DNA from: Qipengyuania vesicularis
GTDB lineage: Bacteria > Pseudomonadota > Alphaproteobacteria > Sphingomonadales > Sphingomonadaceae
DNA: 64,000 nt
Assembly: GCF_019711415.1 (NCBI RefSeq)
Contig: NZ_JAIGNJ010000001.1
Span: forward strand, 1,047,001 to 1,111,000
Direction: 5' to 3'
Shown one piece after another: positions 55,643 through 64,000 of this stretch (within the stretch, counting starts at the first letter, position 1; each line of letters opens with the position of its first letter). The notes beneath the pieces were generated by a model, which did not search any database, had not been told where the DNA came from, and worked only from the letters and a program-made list of their open reading frames with translations. Both the position numbers and the translations under genes were made by a program.

Positions 55643-57322
55643 ATGCCCATGCTCTCCAACCCGAGCGCCAAATATTCTCCCTTCCCGCAGGTCCCCCTGA
55701 GCGACCGGCAATGGCCCACGCGCACCATCACCGCCCCGCCCCGCTGGCTGTCGACCGATCTGCGCGATGGAAACCAGGCGATCGTCGACCCGATGGACGC
55801 GCACAAGAAGAACCGGTTCTTCGACCTGCTGATGGAAGTCGGCGTGAAGGAAATTGAGGTGGGCTTCCCCAGCGCGGGCGCCACCGAGTTCGACTTCATC
55901 TCGAGCCTCGTGCAGTCGGGCCGGATCCCCGACGATGTGCTGGTCCAGGTTCTCACCCAGAGCCGCGAGGATCTGATCCGCACCAGCTTCACCAGCCTCA
56001 CCGGTGCGCGCGCGGCCATCGTCCACCTCTACAACGCCGTCAGCCCCGCGTGGCGTGAGGTCGTGTTCGGCATGACCAAGGACCAGGTACGCGACATCGC
56101 GGTCCACGGCGCCAAGGTCATGCGCGACGAGGCGGCAAAGCAGCCCGATACCGACTGGCACTTCCAGTACAGCCCTGAAACCTTCTCTACTGCCGAGCTC
56201 GATTTCAGCCTTGAGGTTTGCGAGGCGGTGATGGACGTGCTCGCCCCCACTCCCGAACACCCGATCATCCTCAACCTGCCCGCCACGGTCGAGGCGGCAA
56301 CGCCCAATATATACGCAGACCAGGTCGAATACTTCATCCGCAACCTGCCCAATCGTGAGAGCGCAGTGATATCCTTGCACACCCACAACGACCGCGGGAC
56401 GGGCGTGGCTGCGGCGGAACTGGCGCTGATGGCGGGGGCGGACCGTGTCGAAGGATGCCTCTTCGGAAATGGCGAGCGCACGGGCAATTGCTGCCTCGTG
56501 ACGATGGCGCTCAACATGTACACGCAAGGCGTCGATCCGAACCTCGACTTCTCGGACATCGACCGAGTGATCGAGACGGTCGAATATTGCAACGAACTGC
56601 CCGTCCACCAGCGCCACCCCTATGGCGGTGAGCTGGTCTACACAGCCTTTTCCGGCAGCCACCAGGACGCGATTAAGAAGGGATTCGCAGCGCACCAGGT
56701 CCAGAACGACCCACACTGGCGCGTGCCCTACCTGCCCATCGACCCGGCCGACCTGGGTCGCAGCTACGAAGCAGTAATCCGCGTCAATTCGCAGTCCGGC
56801 AAAGGCGGCTTTGCATGGGTGCTCGAGCAGGACCAGGGCCTCAAACTGCCCAAGAAAATGCAGGCCGATTTCTCGCCCCATGTCCAGCGCATGGCCGATG
56901 AACTGGGCCGCGAACTCAACGCCGCGGACATTTGGGAAGCCTTCAAGCAGGCCTATCACGTCCAGACCGAAGACAAGCATTTCCAGCTCGTCGATTACGA
57001 GGAGCGCCGCGCGAGCGACGGCACTCGGCTCTTCAGCGGCACCATCGCGGTCGAAGGCAAGGAACAGACAGTCTCCGGTCGCGGCAACGGCCTGATCTCC
57101 TCCGTCCTATCGACCATCGAGCAAGCCTTCGGCCTAAGCCTCGAGATCGTCGATTACACCGAACACGCGCTCACAACCGGCCGCGACAGCCGCGCCGCCG
57201 CCTATCTCGAATGCCGGACGCCCGACGGACGCACGATCTGGGGCTGCGGCATCGACGAGGACGTCGCGACAGCCAGCGTGCGCGCCGTGCTCAGCGCTGC
57301 GAATTCGGCAGTGGCAGCCTGA
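55643..57322 (+). CDS. leuA: 2-isopropylmalate synthase (long, type 2)
   Basis: A 559-residue enzyme, first committed step of leucine synthesis. The metal-binding start is STDLRDGNQAIVDPMD, followed by VGFPSAGATEFDF and HTHNDRGTGVAAAELAL. An HQRHPYGGELVYTAFSGSHQDAI linker leads to a C-terminal LeuA dimer domain (about 430-555) that binds leucine for feedback inhibition. The long N-terminal form resembles actinobacterial LeuA. ATG 55643 or 55649 could be the start. It is preceded by a candidate attenuator. Confidence 0.95.
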   Translation: MPMLSNPSAKYSPFPQVPLSDRQWPTRTITAPPRWLSTDLRDGNQAIVDPMDAHKKNRFFDLLMEVGVKEIEVGFPSAGATEFDFISSLVQSGRIPDDVLVQVLTQSREDLIRTSFTSLTGARAAIVHLYNAVSPAWREVVFGMTKDQVRDIAVHGAKVMRDEAAKQPDTDWHFQYSPETFSTAELDFSLEVCEAVMDVLAPTPEHPIILNLPATVEAATPNIYADQVEYFIRNLPNRESAVISLHTHNDRGTGVAAAELALMAGADRVEGCLFGNGERTGNCCLVTMALNMYTQGVDPNLDFSDIDRVIETVEYCNELPVHQRHPYGGELVYTAFSGSHQDAIKKGFAAHQVQNDPHWRVPYLPIDPADLGRSYEAVIRVNSQSGKGGFAWVLEQDQGLKLPKKMQADFSPHVQRMADELGRELNAADIWEAFKQAYHVQTEDKHFQLVDYEERRASDGTRLFSGTIAVEGKEQTVSGRGNGLISSVLSTIEQAFGLSLEIVDYTEHALTTGRDSRAAAYLECRTPDGRTIWGCGIDEDVATASVRAVLSAANSAVAA

Positions 57323-57337
57323 GCAGGCCGGGCAGGA

Positions 57338-59350
57338 CTACTTCACGCGCTCGTCGTACCATTCCAGCCAGCGCTCCATCCGGTCCACGATGAAGCTGGG
57401 CCGGTCGATGCCGTGTGCTTCGCCGGGATAGACCACGAGCCGGGTTTCAATCCCGCGGCTGCGTAGGGCCTGGTACATCTGCTCGCTGGCCCAGGTGGGC
57501 ACGTTGACGTCCTCACCGCCCACCATGAACAGCGTCGGCGTGACGATCCGCTGGTTCTCGTAGAAGGGGTAGCTGATCCGGTCCCAAGTCTCTCGGTTTT
57601 CCCACGGATGGCCGAGTTCCACATCGTATTCGTAAATGTAATGATCGGTGCCGTACCCGGCGATGATGTTGGAGATGGAGGCGCCCGATACAGCCGCCTT
57701 GAAGCGCGTGTCACTGGCGATCGTGTAATTGGTCAGCATCCCACCATAGGACCAGCCGCCGATGACCAGTCTGTCGGGATCGGCGACGCCCATTTCGACC
57801 ACGTGATCGACAGCAGCAAGCACGTCCTCAACGTCGACCGAGCCCCAGGCCGCATCGATAGCAGCCGCAAAGTCCTGCCCTCGGCCCGTGCTGCCGCGCG
57901 GATTGACATAGACGACGGCATATCCGCGCGCGGCCATGATTTCGCTCATCATGTTGAAGCCGACGTCATATTGGGAGGTCGGTCCCCCGTGGATCATCAG
58001 CATGGTCGGCAGGCGCTTGCCCTTGCGCCAGCCGTGCGGCGTCTTGAGGAATCCGCGAACCTCCGTGCCGTCTTTGCTGGCGAAGCTGATCCGCTGGACA
58101 GTGCCGAGGTCGAGTTCGGCGGCAAGATCGGCGTTATGCGTGGTCAGCCCGCGCAATTCGCCGCTGTCCAACGCATAGATTTCGTCCGGCGCACCAAGGT
58201 GGCCGACGCGCATGGCAACGCGACCGTTGTCCGAGACGGACGGATCGGCCAGCACCCACTCGCCGCTCTTCACATCGTTCACAGCACCGCCTGAAGCACC
58301 GACCGAGGCGAGCCGCTGAACTCCATTGTCCTCGACGATAAAGCTGATGCTCGACCCGTCGGCCGACCAAGTGGGGTTAGAAACATTGCGGTCGAGCGCC
58401 TGCGTCAGCACCTCGCCATCGCCGCCTGTGGCCGGAACCACCGCAAGATCGTTGACGGCATACCAGATCAGGTCGGGATCTCCGGATCGGATGTAGGCGA
58501 TCTGGCGGCCGTCGGGGCTCCATGCAGGGTATGACCCGAAGCCTGGATCATTATCGGCGCCTTCGTAACGCGTGACCTGCTGGGGAGCCTGTCCGGGTCT
58601 ATCGGTGCGCGCGAGATAAATGTTGTGGTCTGGCGAACGTTCCGCATCCTCCATGCGGCGCGAGACGAAGGCCACGCGAGTGCCATCGGGCGAAAAGACC
58701 GGCATCGCCTCGTCGAAATCCCCGTCGGTCAGGCGTTCCGCCTTGCCGCTGGCAATATCATAGAGCCACAGCCGCTCGCGCCGATTATCGAGATATCCGG
58801 TGCCATCCCGCTTGAAGAGATAGCGGTCGATGACGATCGGTTCGGGACGGTCATTCTTGTCCTTTTCCTTCTTGGGTTTGGGATCGTGGACAATCAGCGC
58901 CAGCTTCTGGCCATCCGGGGAGAAGGCAAAATCGGTGACCGAACCCTCGACGTCCTTGATCGGATAGGCCTCGCCCCCGGCAAGCGGAAGGAACCAAAGA
59001 CGATCCGGCTTGTCTTCCGCATCCTTGTCCTTGGCGTCGCGCGAAGAGATGAAGGCGATCGTCCGCCCATCGGGGCTGAAACGCGGGTTGCTCTCGCTCT
59101 CTCCCGCACGATGCGTCAGCTGGCGTGCGCCGCTGCCGTCCCAGCGGGCGATCCAGACATGCCGTGCAGTCTCGTCCTTCTCCACATTCGTTTCGCTTAC
59201 GGTGTAGACGACCTGCGTCCCGTCGGGCGAGATATCGGGCGCGGACAGGCTCTTTTCCCGCAAGAGATCGGCAATTTCCGCAGGACGGGCAAAGCTTGCG
59301 GAAGGCACGGCGATTGCCAGCATGCTGGCGGCAAGGAGCAACTGGCGCAT
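57338..59350 (-). CDS. Exported S9-family peptidase (DPP/AAP-like)
   Basis: A 670-residue protein. The signal peptide ends PSASFA (about residue 21). A beta-propeller with repeated SPDG motifs (DISPDGTQVVY, FSPDGRTIAF, FSPDGTRVAF) covers about 40-400. The hydrolase domain has nucleophile Ser534 (GGWSYGGML), acid in VGGEDVNVP, and His in GEAHG. The ATG at 59350 follows AGGGGAAT. It converges on leuA (15 bp between stops). It differs in sequence from the S9 protein at 28214. Confidence 0.9.
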   Translation of the reverse strand: MRQLLLAASMLAIAVPSASFARPAEIADLLREKSLSAPDISPDGTQVVYTVSETNVEKDETARHVWIARWDGSGARQLTHRAGESESNPRFSPDGRTIAFISSRDAKDKDAEDKPDRLWFLPLAGGEAYPIKDVEGSVTDFAFSPDGQKLALIVHDPKPKKEKDKNDRPEPIVIDRYLFKRDGTGYLDNRRERLWLYDIASGKAERLTDGDFDEAMPVFSPDGTRVAFVSRRMEDAERSPDHNIYLARTDRPGQAPQQVTRYEGADNDPGFGSYPAWSPDGRQIAYIRSGDPDLIWYAVNDLAVVPATGGDGEVLTQALDRNVSNPTWSADGSSISFIVEDNGVQRLASVGASGGAVNDVKSGEWVLADPSVSDNGRVAMRVGHLGAPDEIYALDSGELRGLTTHNADLAAELDLGTVQRISFASKDGTEVRGFLKTPHGWRKGKRLPTMLMIHGGPTSQYDVGFNMMSEIMAARGYAVVYVNPRGSTGRGQDFAAAIDAAWGSVDVEDVLAAVDHVVEMGVADPDRLVIGGWSYGGMLTNYTIASDTRFKAAVSGASISNIIAGYGTDHYIYEYDVELGHPWENRETWDRISYPFYENQRIVTPTLFMVGGEDVNVPTWASEQMYQALRSRGIETRLVVYPGEAHGIDRPSFIVDRMERWLEWYDERVK

Positions 59351-59559
59351 CGGATTCCCCTGTAGTTGGACGCGATGCTTACTCCATATTCGAAGTCGCG
59401 CAAGCTGGTCGATTTCCTACATTCTTGCGGGGCCCTAGCCGCTGCGCATAGCCTCGACCGATCCTCCCGAGAACCGCGGAACTCCGGGCGAGAAGAGCGA
59501 ACTCGGCAGCGCACCCTACCCAAAGCAGAAGGCTGACGGCAAGGATCCCCAAGCGAACC

Positions 59560-60423
59560 TCACTTTTCGAGCAAGCGCTTGGTGACCGCTGCTACAAGGT
59601 CGATGCCGCTATGCATGTATTCACGGTCGATCGTCTTGTCACCACCGCGATGGTAGGTCGGATTGATGTCATTGTTGGAGAAATCTTCCGACAGGCACAC
59701 GGCGCGAAAGCCATACCTGCGGAAACTCGCATGGTCCGATGTGTTGAAGGTATCGCGTGCGATAGGAATGCCGAGGGTCTCTGCTTCCTCGAGATAGATC
59801 TCGGCAAGTTCTCCATCGGGCACATCGAGGTCGAACCGTCCATCGCCATTCCCGTCGAAGCCGATCATGTCGATGTTGTGCATGGAGTGCAGCGCCAGCC
59901 CGCTCGCCCTCCAGTTAGCAGCGAAGATCTTGCTGCCGACCAGCCCCACCTCTTCCTGATCGAACCAGACGAAGACCACGTTCATGCGTCGCACGGGCAT
60001 CTCGGACACGCGCTTCGCCAGCTCGATCACGGCATAGATGCCGCTCGCGTTGTCGTCGGCACCGGGACTGCCCTTCACGCTGTCGTAATGGGCACCGATG
60101 ACGATGGTCTGCTCGCTCGGTTCGGTCGAGGGAATTTCGACTGCGACATTGGCGCCGGAAACCGGGGGAAGAACGATGTCGAGCGAACGATTGCTATTAC
60201 CTGTGTCATATGGCTGCAGCCTGGCCTCGATTCCGATGGTGGCCAGTTCCGACATGATTCGGACAGCTGCGGTCCGGCGCTGCTCGGGGGTGACACGTTC
60301 GCCAATGAAGGCCTCGACACTTATCGCGTATTCTGTCGCGCGCCCCGCATCCGTGTAGCCCGCAACCATCAGGAAGCCCGCAAGGCCTGCGGCGGCAATC
60401 CCGAGTTTACCCCTCAATCCCAT
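59560..60423 (-). CDS. Exported M28-family zinc aminopeptidase
   Basis: A 287-residue protein. The N-terminal signal or anchor (LGIAAAGLAGFLMVAGYT) is followed by zinc ligands in GAHYDSVKG, ADDNASG, DQEEVGL, HNIDMIG and a C-terminal TYHRGGDKT. It likely trims peptides in the periplasm. The 209-bp stretch between it and the S9 gene upstream holds nothing I recognise. Confidence 0.88.
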   Translation of the reverse strand: MGLRGKLGIAAAGLAGFLMVAGYTDAGRATEYAISVEAFIGERVTPEQRRTAAVRIMSELATIGIEARLQPYDTGNSNRSLDIVLPPVSGANVAVEIPSTEPSEQTIVIGAHYDSVKGSPGADDNASGIYAVIELAKRVSEMPVRRMNVVFVWFDQEEVGLVGSKIFAANWRASGLALHSMHNIDMIGFDGNGDGRFDLDVPDGELAEIYLEEAETLGIPIARDTFNTSDHASFRRYGFRAVCLSEDFSNNDINPTYHRGGDKTIDREYMHSGIDLVAAVTKRLLEK

Positions 60424-60620
60424 TTCCTACCTCCCCGGCGACACAGTAATGCCAAGCCATGACCGTGCAAGCATTCCCGATCGCCCCTTCCTGCAAGAAC
60501 CGCGCTCCACGTGCAGGCCCGTTTTCCTTGCATGGACCGTGTTCCATGTGTTCCAAGCTGTAGGAAGATTGCAGGGCCGGCCCCAACCGCGACCTGCGCC
60601 GATAAAGGGGAGACGAGAAG

Positions 60621-61682
60621 ATGAGCGAAACGATACTCGAGCCCGACCTGCCGATCATCGACCCGCACCACCATCTGTGGGACTTGCGACCGCTCGTCCC
60701 CGCCTTCCCCGAACCCCGACACGACTTCATCGAGGCGATCGCAGGTGCGGCCTATTACACCTTCGACGAATTGCAGCAGGACACGCGCGGCGGGCTTGAA
60801 GGCGGCCACAACATCGTCGGCACCGTCTTCATGGAATGCGGCGCGTTCTATGATGCCGCGCGCGACGATGCGATGAAAAGCGTGGGCGAGGTCGAGTTCG
60901 TCAACGGCGTCGCCGCGCAGGGTGCGAGCGGGCTCTACGGCAATTATCGTCCCTGCGCCGGGATAGTGGGTCACGCTGACCTGACGCTGGGCGATGCGGT
61001 GCAGCCGGTAATCGAGGCGCTGATTGCAGCGGGCAACGGGCGCTTTCGCGGAATCCGCCATGCCGCCGCATGGGATGCCGATCCCGAGGTGCTCGGCCCC
61101 CCGTTTCATGCGCCCGAAGGTCTGTACCTGTCCGATGCATTCCGCGAAGGCTTTGCCGCCTATGCCAGGCATGGCCTGACCTTCGATGCATGGTTGCTCG
61201 AGCCGCAGCTTGGCGACGTCCTCGACCTTGCCAAGGCCTTTCCCGACCAGACGATCGTGCTCGATCACTGCGGAACGCCGCTCAATATCGCCTGTTATCG
61301 CGGAAAGCTTCACGAAAACTTCGATCGCTGGCGGCGTTCGATCCACGCACTCGCCGAATGCGAGAACGTGCAGGTGAAGCTCGGCGGCCTTGCCATGGCC
61401 TTCTGCGGCCTGCCCGAAGACGGCCCGATGAACGGGCATTCGTCCGAACATCTGGCTGGTCTCTGGCGACCCTATATCGAGACCTGCATCGAGGCCTTCG
61501 GCGCCAGCCGCGCCATGTTCGAATCGAACTATCCGGTCGATCGCTGGGGCGCGAGCTACGAGGTCTTGTGGAATGCGTTCAAGCGCCTCTCGCACAGCCA
61601 TTCCGAAGACGAGCGCAAGGCGCTGTTCGCAGGCACGGCGGCGCGGGTCTACGGGCTGGAGCACCTGCTGGAGGCTGCCTGA
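60621..61682 (+). CDS. Amidohydrolase-family protein (amidohydrolase_2 type)
   Basis: A 353-residue TIM barrel. The first metal motif is IDPHHHLWDL (residues about 13-22), then FRGIRHAAAWDAD, VLDHCGTPL and a late Asp/Asn region in FESNYPVDRWG. The class includes lactone hydrolases and decarboxylases; the substrate is open. The ATG at 60621 follows AGGGGAGA. The 197-bp region upstream contains no recognisable gene. Confidence 0.85.
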   Translation: MSETILEPDLPIIDPHHHLWDLRPLVPAFPEPRHDFIEAIAGAAYYTFDELQQDTRGGLEGGHNIVGTVFMECGAFYDAARDDAMKSVGEVEFVNGVAAQGASGLYGNYRPCAGIVGHADLTLGDAVQPVIEALIAAGNGRFRGIRHAAAWDADPEVLGPPFHAPEGLYLSDAFREGFAAYARHGLTFDAWLLEPQLGDVLDLAKAFPDQTIVLDHCGTPLNIACYRGKLHENFDRWRRSIHALAECENVQVKLGGLAMAFCGLPEDGPMNGHSSEHLAGLWRPYIETCIEAFGASRAMFESNYPVDRWGASYEVLWNAFKRLSHSHSEDERKALFAGTAARVYGLEHLLEAA

Positions 61683-61761
61683 CGTTTACGTAACGTCACT
61701 CTCGACAAGCGCCCGCCGTCGCCATACGCCCCCGCAAAACCAGTAGAGGAGCCGCCTGCCC

Positions 61762-62730
61762 ATGACCCTGCCCGTCCCCTTCGACAAGCTGCGCATCCCC
61801 GTAATCGGCTCGCCGCTGTTCATCGTTTCGGGACCGGAACTGGTCATCGCGCAGTGCAAGGCAGGAATCGTCGGCAGCTTCCCCGCGCTCAACGCGCGGC
61901 CGCAAAGCGAGCTCGACGAATGGCTGCACCGCATCACCGAAGAACTGGCAGCGCATAATCGCGACAATCCGGATCGCCCCGCCGCACCTTTCGCGGTGAA
62001 CCAGATCGTCCACCGCTCGAACGACCGGATCGAGGCCGACATGGCGACATGCGCCAAGTGGCAGGTGCCGCTCGTGATTACCTCGCTCGGCGCGCGCGAA
62101 GAGATCTTCGACGCCGTGCGCGGCTGGGGCGGGATCACCATGCACGACGTGATCAACAACCGCTTTGCAAGAAAGGCGATCGAAAAGGGGGCCGATGGTT
62201 TGATCCCCGTCGCGGCGGGTGCTGGCGGGCATGCCGGCACGCTCAGCCCATTCGCGCTGATGCAGGAAATCCGCGAGTGGTTCGACGGGCTGGTCGCGCT
62301 CTCGGGTTCGATCGGACACGGTCGTTCGATCCTGGCCGCGCAGGCGCTGGGGGCGGACTTCGCCTATATCGGCTCACCCTGGATCGCGACCGAAGAGGCC
62401 AATGCGGTCGAGGGTTACAAGCAGGGAATCGTCGAAGGTAGCGCCGACGGGATAGTCTATTCGAACCTCTTCACCGGCGTGCATGGCAATTACCTGCGCT
62501 CGAGCATCGAGAATGCGGGGCTCGACCCTGACAACCTGCCAGAAAGCGACCCGAGCAAGATGAACTTCGGCAGCGGCGGCAACACGAAGGCCAAGGCGTG
62601 GAAGGACATCTGGGGTTCGGGCCAGGGCATCGGAACGGTCAAGAAAGTCGGCCCGGTCGAGGACATGGTCGCACGGCTGGAAAGCGAATACATCGCCGCC
62701 AAGGAAGCCCTCGCGGCGCGCACGGCCTAG
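61762..62730 (+). CDS. Nitronate monooxygenase-family FMN protein
   Basis: A 322-residue protein with FMN-binding AAGAGGHAGTLSPFALMQE near residue 155 and ALGADFAYIGSPWIATEEA near 200. It fits enzymes oxidising nitronates such as propionate-3-nitronate, though the family also includes enoyl reductases. It follows the amidohydrolase by about 80 bp and converges with a 4-bp overlap on the next gene. Confidence 0.88.
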   Translation: MTLPVPFDKLRIPVIGSPLFIVSGPELVIAQCKAGIVGSFPALNARPQSELDEWLHRITEELAAHNRDNPDRPAAPFAVNQIVHRSNDRIEADMATCAKWQVPLVITSLGAREEIFDAVRGWGGITMHDVINNRFARKAIEKGADGLIPVAAGAGGHAGTLSPFALMQEIREWFDGLVALSGSIGHGRSILAAQALGADFAYIGSPWIATEEANAVEGYKQGIVEGSADGIVYSNLFTGVHGNYLRSSIENAGLDPDNLPESDPSKMNFGSGGNTKAKAWKDIWGSGQGIGTVKKVGPVEDMVARLESEYIAAKEALAARTA

Positions 62731-63248
62731 GCTGCCGCGCTCCACAACGCTTCGGCCATGGCGTCGAGGTGGGTGAAATCGGGCTGGCGCGCTGCCGGGT
62801 CGCGCGTGTTCAGCATCAGGGGCCGCGACTGATCGAGCAAGCGGCGTCGCAGCGCATTTTGCAGCAGCCCCAGCCGCATGAGCGCATCCTCGCAAGCAAG
62901 CCGCGGGTCATGGATCCGCTTGCGGGCCCAGCAGCTTTCGATGTGACCGACGCGTTCGATCACCATCGCGTTGTAATCGCGATGCGGGCCGCGGTGGAGC
63001 GGCAGCAGCGTTCGCCAAACGGCCTCGTCGCGAGCCGGGAGAAGAATGCCGTTGCGCCGGAAATCGTCGAAGCCGACTGAGCGCCTGCCGACAGAATCGA
63101 ACATGGCGCCGAAACATCGCCGAGAAAGGAGTTGCCTGGGAAGGAGATGATGCCGTTGTAGACCCCGGTCGTGCCCCGGAAGACCGCATCGATTGACCGC
63201 GCGAAACGGCAGGCTGCTGCGCCTCTCAAGTCCGAAATTGCCCCCCAT
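62727..63248 (-). CDS. AHH-domain nuclease-like protein
   Basis: A 173-residue protein with the AHH layout: QRHHLLPRQLL (His33-His34), a central GFDDFRRNGILLP, and PLHRGPHRDYNAMVIERVG (His85, His89). AHH is a predicted His-Me-finger nuclease fold often found as a toxin tip, but here the domain makes up almost the whole protein without export or repeat modules. The start at 63248 is 12 bp after the upstream gene's stop. The ribosome site is weak. Confidence 0.72.
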   Translation of the reverse strand: MGGNFGLERRSSLPFRAVNRCGLPGHDRGLQRHHLLPRQLLSRRCFGAMFDSVGRRSVGFDDFRRNGILLPARDEAVWRTLLPLHRGPHRDYNAMVIERVGHIESCWARKRIHDPRLACEDALMRLGLLQNALRRRLLDQSRPLMLNTRDPAARQPDFTHLDAMAEALWSAAA

Positions 63249-63260
63249 CCCAGCGCGCAG

Positions 63261-64000
63261 CTACATCCGCCTGACCTCGATCTGCGAAGCGTTTTCCGAA
63301 GGAGAGAGGAGGAACCCGAGACCATCCTCCGCGATGAATTCCCGTGGAGCATCGAGAGGGCCGCTCGCCACGAGATCATGCACCAGACGTGCGCCCAGCC
63401 TCGTCGCCGCGATCCGGTCTGAAGCGAGTTCTGGAGCAATCGACAGTTCCTGGCCGAGGAAATGGGCAAGTCCCTCGCTTCGCATCGCCCCACGCTCGTC
63501 GAGAGCAAAGCTGGTCAGGCCCAGTGCGGGGAAAGGTCCGCCCTCAAGCCATTGCTCGACGCTCTGGCAGAACATCGGCATCGCAACCGCCGAGCGCGCC
63601 GGGCTCCAGCAAATGGTCCTGACCCCATCGACACGGCGGGCAATCCCGCAGGCGAGATCGAGCATCGCGCGCACGATCGGCAGGCTGTTTGCCCCGTCTG
63701 CGAGATGCGGTCCCGGGAAGAGCGCGATCGCTTCATGATCCGCAGGGTCGAAATGCGCATCGCAGGCAAGGCGATGGGATATGGTCGGCGACGCAACCGA
63801 GGGACCGGGAGACAGCCCAAGCAGGTCAAATGTCATCCCCGACTGGAGAAGCTCGAGCCATTCGCCCGGCTGCCTGCCTTCCGCATCGCAACCTGCCGAG
63901 GAAGTTGCAGCTTGTTCGGCCGGATCATGGGTAATCGCCGCAAGCGGCATGTCCTCAATCGCAGCGAGCAATTGGCTGCGATCTGGCCGGTCACCGGGGG
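63261..64000 (-). CDS. Unknown protein, 5' end outside window
   Basis: The frame is open to the window edge, so at least 246 residues are seen and the start is missing. Recognisable stretches are LDLACGIARRVDGVRTICWS, FPALGLTSFALDERGAM and HFLGQELSIAPELASD. These weakly recall DUF4261-like proteins, but the match is by eye only. It lies 12 bp upstream of the AHH gene and is probably co-transcribed. No signal peptide visible in this part. Confidence 0.6.
   Translation of the reverse strand, partial: PGDRPDRSQLLAAIEDMPLAAITHDPAEQAATSSAGCDAEGRQPGEWLELLQSGMTFDLLGLSPGPSVASPTISHRLACDAHFDPADHEAIALFPGPHLADGANSLPIVRAMLDLACGIARRVDGVRTICWSPARSAVAMPMFCQSVEQWLEGGPFPALGLTSFALDERGAMRSEGLAHFLGQELSIAPELASDRIAATRLGARLVHDLVASGPLDAPREFIAEDGLGFLLSPSENASQIEVRRM

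Noticed and set aside
55544..56980. A 478-codon minus-strand frame opposite leuA
   Set aside because: Antisense shadow of leuA with no recognisable domain or plausible start.
62727..63248. A polymorphic toxin-immunity module at the right edge
   Set aside because: No export signal, RHS or filamentous repeats, or clear immunity gene is visible in the window; kept only as a nuclease-like gene.

Overview
This is a 64 kb stretch of GC-rich, gene-dense chromosome. It most likely comes from an alphaproteobacterium of the Sphingomonadales, probably an Erythrobacteraceae-type marine organism. That placement is an inference from gene content: paired b and b' ATP synthase subunits, a FYDLN acid-domain protein, a split coaD-cyclophilin-queA-tgt block, RimM and S16 downstream of Ffh, a Coq4-type protein, and several families typical of sphingomonads. 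I see no insertion sequence, prophage, integron, CRISPR array, rRNA operon or replication origin. The window looks like core genome with a few accessory genes scattered through it.

Layout. Positions 1-1.8 kb hold the end of a thioredoxin-reductase-like flavoprotein, a GcvA-like LysR regulator and a small membrane protein. The regulator and the small gene are divergent and share a promoter region with a clear dyad. Positions 1.9-5.1 kb (minus strand) carry ffh-rpsP-rimM, tRNA-Ala(GGC) with its own terminator, and the acidic zinc-ribbon FYDLN protein. Positions 5.3-9.9 kb carry aroA, a CBU_0592-like membrane protein, cmk and rpsA, with an Mpo1-like gene opposite. Positions 10-12.3 kb carry gloB, a quinone oxidoreductase and a PepSY-type membrane protein. 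Positions 12.4-15.0 kb carry the ATP synthase Fo operon (AtpZ/I, a, c, b', b). Positions 15.2-19.1 kb carry a complete ydbH-ynbE-ydbL intermembrane lipid-bridge operon, divergent from radC. Positions 19.8-25.9 kb carry a transglutaminase/TPR protein, purB, a LapA-like protein, pyrF and trpF. Positions 25.9-39.5 kb include an outer-membrane barrel, rpsD, an M50 protease, an S9 peptidase, SDR, tgt, DUF481, a second barrel, an ABC-2 exporter pair, queA, cyclophilin, coaD, an AT-richer lipoprotein, ispA and xseB. Positions 39.5-47.5 kb carry several small membrane proteins, a flavin-dependent halogenase, purL, a DUF3052 protein, a nitroreductase, a ferric-reductase-like protein and a Coq4 protein. 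Positions 47.5-49.3 kb carry serB and miaA with overlapping divergent starts. Positions 49.4-57.3 kb are a branched-chain amino acid region (ilvB, an unknown 99-residue gene, ilvN, ilvC, then after a short insert leuA). Positions 57.3-64 kb carry a second S9 peptidase, an M28 peptidase, an amidohydrolase, a nitronate monooxygenase, an AHH nuclease-like gene and a truncated unknown gene.

The functional themes are translation (SRP, S1, S4, S16, RimM, queuosine and i6A tRNA modification), energy conversion (Fo), envelope lipid homeostasis, nucleotide synthesis, branched-chain amino acid synthesis and exported peptidases. The least explained items are a predicted Leu/Ile-rich leader peptide ahead of leuA, a translationally coupled unknown gene between ilvB and ilvN, an orphan halogenase, a JAMM-like DUF4329 membrane protein coupled to an FMN oxidase, and the AHH pair at the right edge. 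I did not find a clearly novel multi-gene defence or mobile system.
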